In this document: positions 33,655-41,951 of the stretch, in pieces
How the letters are laid out: every line of letters begins with the position of its first letter
How positions within the stretch are numbered: position 1 is the first letter of the stretch
Assembly (NCBI GenBank): GCA_027484685.1
Contig: JAIXSO010000029.1
Span: 1-60,911, forward strand
DNA from: Bacteroidota bacterium
GTDB lineage: Bacteria; Bacteroidota; Bacteroidia; UKL13-3
Direction of reading: 5' to 3'
DNA length: 60,911 nucleotides
Translations under genes and position numbers: made by a program
Notes under the pieces: generated by a model
What the model was told of the DNA's origin: nothing
The model's input: the letters and a program-made list of their open reading frames with translations, nothing else
Databases searched by the model: none

Positions 33655-33669
33655 TTTGTCAAATCAAAA
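33655..33669 (+). promoter_or_regulatory. Conserved upstream element TTTGTCAAATCAAAA, copy 3
   Basis: Matches copies 1 and 2 over 15 bases. The core ends 70 bp before the ATG at 33740. The downstream TATTAG may be a weak -7 element. Confidence 0.58.
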
Positions 33670-33704
33670 AAGGTATTAGTATAAACTACAAAAATAATTG
33701 GCAG

Positions 33705-33728
33705 TACTACACAAATATTTGTGTAGTA
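33705..33728 (+). promoter_or_regulatory. Perfect 24-bp palindrome in the leader of the giant surface-protein gene
   Basis: The left half TACTACACAAAT is followed directly by its exact reverse complement ATTTGTGTAGTA, ending 11 bp before the ATG at 33740. It could be an operator for a dimeric regulator, or an mRNA hairpin that covers the translation start region. Confidence 0.5.
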
Positions 33729-33739
33729 ATACAAATATT

Positions 33740-36700
33740 ATGAATTATAAAAACAGAACAAATTTTAAACTAACAATAAAGTATGAAGCCATAAAGGTTG
33801 CCTTTATACTTTATGCTATTTTTAACTTTAATGGTTTAATAGCACAATCAAAAACTCCTCAGCATGCGTGGAGTTTTGGTCTTACTAATGCCTTAAACAA
33901 AGGTGTAAAAACCGATAGTTTAGGCAATCTTTACTTAGTTGGTCAAACAGGTGGGAATGCCGATTTTGACCCAGGAACTGCAACTTCAACAATTTCTGCA
34001 GGAGTTTATATTGCTAAATACACTCCCAACAAAGAATTGGTTTGGGTTACTTCTATTTCGGCTGGTACTTGTAATTTTTTTGATGTATCCGCAGGCGGAA
34101 AAGTTGTTTTAGTAGGAGGTTATTCAACAAGTACATTGTTTGGTAATTCAGGTGGAGCATATATGGCTACCATCAATAACAATGGCACTTTATTGGGATC
34201 TCATGGTTTAGCTAACGATGGAAATAACGGAGGTTCAGTAGCTAATGATATGCTAAGTTGTGTGTTTGATAAAAATGAAAATGTAGTTGTTCGTGGACGT
34301 TATGGTGTTACAGGTTCTATCTTACGCAGCATTGATCTAAATCCCGCACCTGGTTTTCAAACCGCAACTACCTACAGTTCTTCAAGCGGAACAGCTGACT
34401 ATTTGGTTAGACTTACCGCTAACCTAACCTATTTAAATCATAGATTTATAAATGGTGGCTTAATTGGAAGCTCATGGGATATGAAAATGCGTAATGATAC
34501 CCTATATTGGGCAGTGGATTTAAATGGTTCAACAAACTTTAACCAAGGCAATAGCACTGCTTTTAATGAAACTGGTCCACAATGTATAGTAGCCTATAAT
34601 GCGACTAATTTTAGTGTATTATGGACTTGTCCATTAGCAGTGGGAACCACCAATTCTAATATGCGTTTAGCATTTAACAGTAATAATGAGCTGGCTGTAG
34701 CTTATCAATCTAATTGGGCTACCAATGTTGATTTAGATCCTCATCCAATAGGTGTTTATACTTTTATTTCAAAGCGTTTGCCTACTGGTTTGTACAGCGT
34801 GTATTTAGCTCATTATAATGCAGCAAATGGTACTTTAATTGCAGGCAATAAGCAGCCAAGAATGGTTATTGATACCATTGATGGTTATCCCAATATTTAT
34901 GTAAATGGTTTTTATATTGATAAAAAGGGAGCTTATTATTTTTCTGGTGCAGCCAATGGAACTTTTGATTTTGATAGAAATATAACATCTACTTATATAC
35001 GTACTTCATCGAATACTTTCGATTCTTATTTTGCAAAATACAATGCTGATTTAAATTTAGATTACGCAGCTATTTTAACCAATACAGCCAATAGTAGCGA
35101 TGGTTTTACCGGAATTGCTGTTACCGATTCTAGCTCAATTTTTGTAGCAGGTACATATGTAAATACCCATAACATAGATAGTACTAAATTGAGTCCTAAT
35201 TTGCCTTTATTAAATGCCACTGCCACTAATACTGTATTGGCTAAATATGTTGCTGAACCATGTATAATTAACTTAAACATAAATAGTGCTGATAATATTG
35301 AAAGCTGTAAAATAAATGTAACTACAGTAGCTACTTCTTTAACCATGCCTTTAAAATACCAATGGTATAGAAACGGTGTATTGTTAACAGCCGATACTTT
35401 CGCAAATATTGTTAATACCACTACTGGTATTTACCAATGCAAAGTTTCAAATAGTTGCGGTGAAAAATGGTCAAAGAAAATAACTTTAACTACCTTAACT
35501 AGTTTTACTTCAAATTTCAGTTATCCATTAGATGGTAATGCATTAAATGAACTTGCTACTACTCAAAACGGTGTGGCTACATCTATTTCTTATGGAAAAG
35601 ACAGATATGGAGTAAATAATAAAGCGGCTGTTTTTAATGGAACTTCATCAGTTATTGATGTTACTGGAGGTATGATTTCAGGCGACAATAATGGTGTTTC
35701 GGTTTGGTTTAAAAGAGCTAACTTAAATCGCAAAGCCATGAGCTTAATTGGTTTTCAAATAGCAAGTCCTGGTTCATGGAATCCAATTTTATACTTGGAT
35801 TCAACAGGACGTTTATCGGGTTATGTTTATCCAGGAAGTGGTTCTCCAATTTATTCATCGGGCATTGTTATGGATACCAATTGGCATCATGCAGCTTGGA
35901 CATACAGTGCTGCTTTGGGCAAACAAATTATTTACCTTGATGGAGTAGAAGTGGGAAGTATGACCTCAGCAGCATTGCAAATAGGTACTTCTAATATATT
36001 TAAAATTGGAAATGGTTATTTAAATACAACTTTGCAAAACGTAAATGCTACTGGAAATAACCAGTTTTTTGAGGGATTAATAGATGATGTTAGAATTACT
36101 TCAACCTTAAAAGCAGGTAATGTTATTCAATTATTCAATGATATAAAAATTTATGGACAAATACCTACAGCCAGCAGTTCGGGTGCAGTTCCTATTTGCG
36201 CTGGTGTTTCAACCACAGTGCAAGTTATAGTTGGTAATAGTGGTTTAAGTTATCAATGGTATAATCAACCATCAAAGGGTACATTCACGGCCTTGGCTGA
36301 TGGGGTAAGTTATTCTGGCGTTAAAACCAATGCTTTAACCATTAACTCCATGCCTTCAACCGATATGAGTTTACGTAATACCATTACTGATAATTTTTGC
36401 AATTCGGTTGATTATTATAATTTAAATTTGACTGGTATTTTAAATAGTACTATAGTTAGACAACCAGTGAATCAAACTGCATGTGTTGGAGAAACAGCCA
36501 TGTTTACTATTAATGTAGCAGGAGGACAAAGTTATGTATGGAAAAAAAATGGAGTAGTTATTCCTAATTCAAATAATGATACTTTGATTTTAACAAATAT
36601 TACCACTGCTGATTTTACAAGTTATACTTGCGAAGTTACTGGTTGCAATAGTGCTGTAATTAATTCAAATGCAGCAACATTAACAGCGGCACCAGCTTCT

Positions 36701-39451
36701 ATTGTTACCAATAACACTGTTTCTAATAGTTTGGTTTGTTTGGGTAGCAGTGTGTACTTTTTTGTGGGTGCTCAAAATGCTGCATCATATCAATGGAAAA
36801 AGAATAATGTAAATATTCCAAATTCTAATAACGATACTTTGTTTATCAATTCGGTACAAAGCAGCGATGTAGCTAATTACACTTGCGAAATTACTGGTTG
36901 TTCAAACAATATACTTGTAAGTGGCGCTGCTACATTTACCATTACTACTAATTTTGCTACAACTAATTTAGTTAGCTATTGGAAGTTTGATAATAATTTA
37001 ACTCCAACGGTAGGTACAAATACCTTTACGCCAACAAATACTGGTTTTGCATTTACAACCGATAGAGCAAATATTACCAACAAAGCAGTTATGCTAACAG
37101 CCACAAACAATGCATTGGTTTTAGCTAGTCCTGTAGCTACAGATAATATTTCTGTTTCATTATGGTATAAACGTGTAGCTAATTCTTTAGGTGAAGCTAT
37201 CATAGGAAGTAATAGCGCAAACTATGGCGATATGTTATTTATAAATGGTTCTGGTATTTTGGGTTACCAAGTTGGTGGTTCTGGTTTTCAATCTTTAGGA
37301 GTTACCGTTACCAATGGCTGGCATCATTTTGTGGTAACCAAAGCGGGAACTACCACTAAAATTTATCTTGATGGAAATAATATTACCATTCCAACTACTA
37401 TAGTAGCTCCACCAACTATGGGAAGTGGTGCAAGTAATACCCAAATCAATCGTTTTGGAAATACAGCTCCTATTTATAATACCAATGGCGCTAAAGGAAC
37501 ATTTGATGAAATACGTATTTACAGTTCAGTTTTAACTGCCACTCAAGTAAGTGCTTTATTCCAAATGGCTGAATTCAATAGCATTTCGGGTTTTGGAGCT
37601 GTGTGTTTAGGAAGCGCTGCTTCGGCTTCAGTTAATGTAACCGCAGGGTCAAATGTAACTTACCAATGGTTAAAAAATGGTAGTCCAATTCAAGGAGCAA
37701 ATGCCGCCACATATACTGTTAATAATGTACAAGTTACCGATACAGGAAGCTATTCATGTTTAATTGGTTTGTCTACAGCTTGTGCAGGTGTATATTCTAC
37801 TAATATTAATTTAAGTATTATTCAGAGTAATTTAGCTATTACCTCGCATCCTACTAATCAAAACATTTGCCCACTTCAAGAAAATCAATTTATCACATTT
37901 CAAGTAACTGCCACTGGTTCAAATTTAACTTACCAATGGAAAAAAAATGGAATAAATATACCAAATGCTTTTAACTCAATATATAGTGTAAATATTGCTA
38001 ATGTAGTCAATAATGATTCATTTACAGTAATGGTTTCAAATGGTTGTTCTAGTATATTGTCAAATGTTGCTTTGGTGAAATTTATTGATGCACTTCAAAT
38101 AACAAATCAGCCTACTAATTTAAATGTATGTACCAATACAAACGCACTTTTTGTAATAAAAACAGAAGGACAGAACATAACTTATGTTTGGCAAAAAAAT
38201 GGGGTTAGCATTCCAAATAGTAATAATGATTCTTTGTTATTAACCAATGTTACTACTGCCGATGCAGCTAACTATAGAGTAATTATGAATTATACGTGTG
38301 GAAATGTTATTTCTAATACAGTAAGTTTATCACTTAGCAATGCTACACAAATTACCTCGCAACCTATAGCACAAACGGTATGCACAAGCCAAGGTTTTAA
38401 CTTTAGTGTAACGGCCACGGGCGATAGTTTACAATACCAATGGAAGTTAAATGGCAATAATATTGCTGGAGCAAATAGCAGTACTTTTAGCAAAACGTTA
38501 GTTAGTGCTGCCGATTCTGGTAATTATACAGTTTCAATTTCAGGAACTTGCGGTAGCCAAAATTCATCTGTAGCTAAATTAAGCATAGTAAATAGTATAA
38601 GTATTTTAACTCAGCCAAGTGCAGTTAATTCATGCCAAGGCTCAGTTTCTTATTTAAGTTTGGTTGCCTCTGGCAATAACAATAACTATACTTGGTTTAA
38701 AAACGGAACTGCTGTCGCTAATTCAAATAATGATACGCTATATTTTAATAGTTTATCAAACAGCGATGCTGGTAACTATATTTGTGAAGTTACATCAAGT
38801 TGCGGAACAGTAAATTCAGCTATTGCAGCTGTTTCGGTTAAGGCAAAATCGGTTTTTAACTTTAACAAAACCATTTGTAATGGCGAAACATTTACTTTTA
38901 AAGGCAATGCTTTAAGCCAATCAGGAATTTACTTTGATACTACAAGTAATGCTGTAGGATGCGATTCAATAATAACTTTAAACTTAACCGTAAATACACC
39001 ATTAACTGTTAGTATAAGTAACAATCAAAATACATTAACTGCAACGGCTGGCTTTAGCAATTACCAATGGTATTTAAATAATGTAATAATTGCAGGAGCT
39101 ATTAATGCAACTCATACTGCAGTAGCCAATGGCGATTATACTGTAAAAGTAAAAGATGCTACCAATTGCGAAGCAACTAGCAATACATTGGTAATTCAGA
39201 ATGTGGGTTTAGAAACTATTAATCCATTAACATTTACAATTTATCCTAATCCTGCTACTAAAACATTAAGTATTGAAAGTAATACAGATATTACAGATAT
39301 TCAAATATTTGCACTATCAGGTACTTTGGTTAAAAATGCAGTATTAACCAATAACACAATAGTTATTGATGATTTAACTAGCGGAATTTACTTAATAAAG
39401 GTAACTGATAATAAAGGTTATAGCTTAACTAGAAAGTTTGTTAAGCAGTAA
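33740..39451 (+). CDS. Giant multidomain surface protein (two LamG, many Ig-like domains, T9SS sorting domain)
   Basis: A 1903-residue exported protein. ATG 33740 is chosen over an upstream in-frame start at 33698 because it keeps the ~70-bp spacing seen in its neighbours. N-terminal signal (FILYAIFNFNGLIAQ). Residues ~35-510 are SBBP/propeller-like (ADFDPGTATSTIS, TDSLGNLYLVGQTGG). Then come one Ig-like domain, a LamG domain (~595-790, FNGTSSVIDVTGG), two or three Ig-like repeats, a second LamG (~1085-1270, WHHFVVTKAGTTTKIYLDGN), and five or six more Ig-like repeats. Many Ig repeats share Y-x-W-K-K-N-G then IPNSNNDTL (36538, 36787, 38188, 38690), so the array grew by internal duplication. 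A type A sorting domain ends it (FTIYPNPATKTLSIESN). Likely an adhesin. Confidence 0.85.
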   Translation: MNYKNRTNFKLTIKYEAIKVAFILYAIFNFNGLIAQSKTPQHAWSFGLTNALNKGVKTDSLGNLYLVGQTGGNADFDPGTATSTISAGVYIAKYTPNKELVWVTSISAGTCNFFDVSAGGKVVLVGGYSTSTLFGNSGGAYMATINNNGTLLGSHGLANDGNNGGSVANDMLSCVFDKNENVVVRGRYGVTGSILRSIDLNPAPGFQTATTYSSSSGTADYLVRLTANLTYLNHRFINGGLIGSSWDMKMRNDTLYWAVDLNGSTNFNQGNSTAFNETGPQCIVAYNATNFSVLWTCPLAVGTTNSNMRLAFNSNNELAVAYQSNWATNVDLDPHPIGVYTFISKRLPTGLYSVYLAHYNAANGTLIAGNKQPRMVIDTIDGYPNIYVNGFYIDKKGAYYFSGAANGTFDFDRNITSTYIRTSSNTFDSYFAKYNADLNLDYAAILTNTANSSDGFTGIAVTDSSSIFVAGTYVNTHNIDSTKLSPNLPLLNATATNTVLAKYVAEPCIINLNINSADNIESCKINVTTVATSLTMPLKYQWYRNGVLLTADTFANIVNTTTGIYQCKVSNSCGEKWSKKITLTTLTSFTSNFSYPLDGNALNELATTQNGVATSISYGKDRYGVNNKAAVFNGTSSVIDVTGGMISGDNNGVSVWFKRANLNRKAMSLIGFQIASPGSWNPILYLDSTGRLSGYVYPGSGSPIYSSGIVMDTNWHHAAWTYSAALGKQIIYLDGVEVGSMTSAALQIGTSNIFKIGNGYLNTTLQNVNATGNNQFFEGLIDDVRITSTLKAGNVIQLFNDIKIYGQIPTASSSGAVPICAGVSTTVQVIVGNSGLSYQWYNQPSKGTFTALADGVSYSGVKTNALTINSMPSTDMSLRNTITDNFCNSVDYYNLNLTGILNSTIVRQPVNQTACVGETAMFTINVAGGQSYVWKKNGVVIPNSNNDTLILTNITTADFTSYTCEVTGCNSAVINSNAATLTAAPASIVTNNTVSNSLVCLGSSVYFFVGAQNAASYQWKKNNVNIPNSNNDTLFINSVQSSDVANYTCEITGCSNNILVSGAATFTITTNFATTNLVSYWKFDNNLTPTVGTNTFTPTNTGFAFTTDRANITNKAVMLTATNNALVLASPVATDNISVSLWYKRVANSLGEAIIGSNSANYGDMLFINGSGILGYQVGGSGFQSLGVTVTNGWHHFVVTKAGTTTKIYLDGNNITIPTTIVAPPTMGSGASNTQINRFGNTAPIYNTNGAKGTFDEIRIYSSVLTATQVSALFQMAEFNSISGFGAVCLGSAASASVNVTAGSNVTYQWLKNGSPIQGANAATYTVNNVQVTDTGSYSCLIGLSTACAGVYSTNINLSIIQSNLAITSHPTNQNICPLQENQFITFQVTATGSNLTYQWKKNGINIPNAFNSIYSVNIANVVNNDSFTVMVSNGCSSILSNVALVKFIDALQITNQPTNLNVCTNTNALFVIKTEGQNITYVWQKNGVSIPNSNNDSLLLTNVTTADAANYRVIMNYTCGNVISNTVSLSLSNATQITSQPIAQTVCTSQGFNFSVTATGDSLQYQWKLNGNNIAGANSSTFSKTLVSAADSGNYTVSISGTCGSQNSSVAKLSIVNSISILTQPSAVNSCQGSVSYLSLVASGNNNNYTWFKNGTAVANSNNDTLYFNSLSNSDAGNYICEVTSSCGTVNSAIAAVSVKAKSVFNFNKTICNGETFTFKGNALSQSGIYFDTTSNAVGCDSIITLNLTVNTPLTVSISNNQNTLTATAGFSNYQWYLNNVIIAGAINATHTAVANGDYTVKVKDATNCEATSNTLVIQNVGLETINPLTFTIYPNPATKTLSIESNTDITDIQIFALSGTLVKNAVLTNNTIVIDDLTSGIYLIKVTDNKGYSLTRKFVKQ

Positions 39452-39472
39452 ATATTTAAAATGTTAGTTAAC

Positions 39473-39510
39473 AAAAAAGCCATTTCAAATTACTTTGAAA
39501 TGGCTTTTTT
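39473..39510. terminator. Bidirectional terminator between convergent genes
   Basis: AAAAAAGCCATTTCAAA (39473-39489) pairs with TTTGAAATGGCTTTTTT (39494-39510). A- and T-runs on both sides serve the plus-strand giant gene and the minus-strand M48 gene. Confidence 0.9.
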
Positions 39511-39532
39511 TATAGTGTTATTAAATAAAGTA

Positions 39533-40369
39533 TTAAGGTAAACTAGCTTTAAATGCCATGTATTGTGCATCAAAAGTTTGACCAACTTTACTTCCATAAC
39601 ATTCCCAAACAGCTGTAATGTCAGCTACTCGAGTAGATGGATTTGGATGTGTACTTAAAAATGCAGGTGTACCTCCTCCTTGTCCTGCAGCTATTAGTTT
39701 TTCAAAAAAGTATTTAGCACCTCTAGCATCATAACTTGTACCGTTTAAATATTTTACCGAAAATTTATCGGCTTCGGTTTCGTCTGAACGGCTAAATGAT
39801 AAGGCTAATAAATTACTTGCAAGTGTACTTATTGCTCCAGGGTCGCCTCCAGTTAGCACAGAAACCAACGAACTAACTCCATATTGTTTTACCATTTGGT
39901 TTGCACTATGGCGTTTGTCAGCATGAGCAATTTCATGGCCCATAACACCGGCCAATTGCGTTTCATTATCTAAGTATTTAATTAAACCTGTGTAAACATA
40001 AATATAACCACCTGGTGTGCAGAATGCATTCAGTACATCGTCTTTTTTAATAATACGTACTCTCCAAGCAAATTCATCTTTATAATAAACCCCACCGCTA
40101 TCTAAAATATTTTTAGTCATTCGGTAAATATTTCTATACGCAACTGGGTAAGAGGCCGAATCTAAAATAGGGTATTCAGCCGGATTTTTTTCAATTTCGG
40201 CTACCGTAGCTAAGCCCATTTGTTTATCTTGGTCTAGGCTAATTAATAAATTGGTAACTCCACTAGGTGCAAATTTACCCGCACATTTGTCTTCTGTTGG
40301 ACCTGATTCTTTGCTACACGAAGCAGTTATCAGTAAAATGGAAAATAGGGAGATTGTTATTTTGTTCAT
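39533..40369 (-). CDS. M48 family metallopeptidase, lipoprotein
   Basis: A 278-residue zinc peptidase with lipobox ITAS-C18, so tethered in the periplasm, probably to the outer membrane. Zinc motif HEIAH at 145-149 (GVMGHEIAHADKRHS), then a third-ligand Glu in SRSDETEADKFSVKYLNG around 195-210. A further hallmark is FLSTHPNPSTRVADI near the C-terminus. This arrangement matches the BepA/LoiP-like soluble M48C group involved in outer-membrane protein quality control, without the TPR part of BepA. A 60-bp gap separates it from the PLD gene upstream on the same strand. Confidence 0.9.
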   Translation of the reverse strand: MNKITISLFSILLITASCSKESGPTEDKCAGKFAPSGVTNLLISLDQDKQMGLATVAEIEKNPAEYPILDSASYPVAYRNIYRMTKNILDSGGVYYKDEFAWRVRIIKKDDVLNAFCTPGGYIYVYTGLIKYLDNETQLAGVMGHEIAHADKRHSANQMVKQYGVSSLVSVLTGGDPGAISTLASNLLALSFSRSDETEADKFSVKYLNGTSYDARGAKYFFEKLIAAGQGGGTPAFLSTHPNPSTRVADITAVWECYGSKVGQTFDAQYMAFKASLP

Positions 40370-40429
40370 ACTTATTTAAATTTTTGTTGCAAAAATAATG
40401 TTTTGATGAGTATTTATCGAATTAAATGT

Positions 40430-41608
40430 TTATTTCTTAAATTTTGAGTTCTTTTTGCCTTGTAAAAAAAATAAAATTAAAAGGGATAATCTAACTAATA
40501 AATACGATATTAATTGAAAAAGCCTGTTTTTAGTTGATTTATTGCTATTGAAATCATCCATCATTACTTTTTCACATCCATCGTTGATCAATTGGTTTAG
40601 TTTAGTATTAGTGGTTAAACAAAATTCTTTATCTAAGATTTCTAAATTACACTCAATGCTACCAAAATCACTCAAATGATTTAAGTTATAAGAACCTACG
40701 CTTAACCATTCAGAATCTACTAGTCCAACTTTAGCATGTAAAACACTTTGTTTCCATTCGTAAATATTTATTCCTGCTTTTAGCAAATCATTATAAAAAT
40801 ATTCAGTGGCATATTTTACCATGGGTACATCTGAATTAGAACTTAAAACAATTTTTACATTTACTCCACGTTTAGCTGCATTTTTTAGTAATCTTTTCAT
40901 AGCCAATGAAGGAATAAAATAACTGGCAATGAGTATAATTTCGTTATTTGCTTTTCTTATTTGTTGTTTGTATTGATGGGTTATTCCAAATTTTGCTTGT
41001 ACCCAATTGTTTTGCAAAACCCTTGTTATAATTGGTTTGTGTTCTTTTTGTATTTCTTGTTTTGTTTTATTTTTAGGGTAACTACTTACTGTTCTTAAAG
41101 TCTGTTTGCAAATTTGAACTAAATCCAAAACTACTTTTCCTTGAGCCAATAACGCAAAATCAAGCCATGGAGTTTGCAAAGTATATGCACTATAATTATT
41201 TGAAATATTAATACCACCCACCAAGGCAAATTTTCCATCTACGCATATTATTTTATGGTGTAAACGCATACCCATATGTAGGTAGTTGGCAAATTTTATA
41301 GGCGAGTAAAAATAGATTTCAATGCCAACATCAGTAAGGTTTTTTTGCCATGTTTTGTTAAAGTTTTTACTTCCATATGCATCCAAAACTATATGAATTT
41401 TTACACCTCTTTTAGCTGCTTCAATTAATAAATCTGTAATGATTTTTCCAGTTTTATCAGGTTCAAAAATATATAACTGAAGATGAATTTCGGTAGTTGA
41501 ATTTTTGATTAAATCAGATAGTTTTTCAAAAAAAGAATTTCCACTTTGGAGTAATTCCAATTGGTTATTATAACGGAAAGGATAAATGCCTAAACTTCTT
41601 TGCCACAT
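40430..41608 (-). CDS. Phospholipase D-family protein (cardiolipin synthase-like)
   Basis: A 392-residue protein with two HKD motifs: H117-x-K119-x4-D124 in LHHKIICVDGKFALVGG, and H291-x-K293-x4-D298 in LHAKVGLVDSEWLSVGS. These two form one active site for phosphatidyl transfer, as in ClsA/B-type cardiolipin synthases. Unlike ClsA there are no N-terminal membrane helices; instead a C-terminal hydrophobic segment (LFQLISYLLVRLSLLILFFL, ~360-382) should anchor it in the membrane, an unusual topology for this family. Cardiolipin synthase is the most likely role; other phosphatidyltransferase activity is possible. Confidence 0.85.
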   Translation of the reverse strand: MWQRSLGIYPFRYNNQLELLQSGNSFFEKLSDLIKNSTTEIHLQLYIFEPDKTGKIITDLLIEAAKRGVKIHIVLDAYGSKNFNKTWQKNLTDVGIEIYFYSPIKFANYLHMGMRLHHKIICVDGKFALVGGINISNNYSAYTLQTPWLDFALLAQGKVVLDLVQICKQTLRTVSSYPKNKTKQEIQKEHKPIITRVLQNNWVQAKFGITHQYKQQIRKANNEIILIASYFIPSLAMKRLLKNAAKRGVNVKIVLSSNSDVPMVKYATEYFYNDLLKAGINIYEWKQSVLHAKVGLVDSEWLSVGSYNLNHLSDFGSIECNLEILDKEFCLTTNTKLNQLINDGCEKVMMDDFNSNKSTKNRLFQLISYLLVRLSLLILFFLQGKKNSKFKK

Positions 41609-41951
41609 ATATTTGTTTGTAATATATAAGTTTTTTTTGCTTTAGTTTATTTTGGTAAAAAATACTTAAAGCAAGTTAATAAAAACGTTACTATTTTAAA
41701 TAAAAACTGATTCGATAAAAACCAAAAATATTTTGTAATTTCTAGAGTTTTGAATAAGTAATAACTTATTAATGTCATGTAAAGCGTTGATTTGGCTTTT
41801 ATTTGTTTGAGTATTAAATCATGTTTTTTATTGATTACTTGCCCTCTTTTATTAGTAATTAATACTAACATTTGTAACACCAATACAAAAACTTAAGTTT
41901 AGTAAGACAGTTTATTTAGGCCTAGGCTGTAAATTTTTGTGTTTAATAAAT
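41609..41951. other. Gap of about 340 bp without a supported gene
   Basis: A 78-codon minus-strand frame (41647-41883) begins with TTG and encodes a hydrophobic peptide with no recognisable feature; its TTG start and AT-rich simple composition argue against it. Nothing else is seen. Confidence 0.4.

Noticed and set aside
41647-41883. 78-codon minus-strand hydrophobic frame
   Set aside because: It starts with TTG, is made of AT-rich low-complexity codons, and has no family feature; treated as chance.
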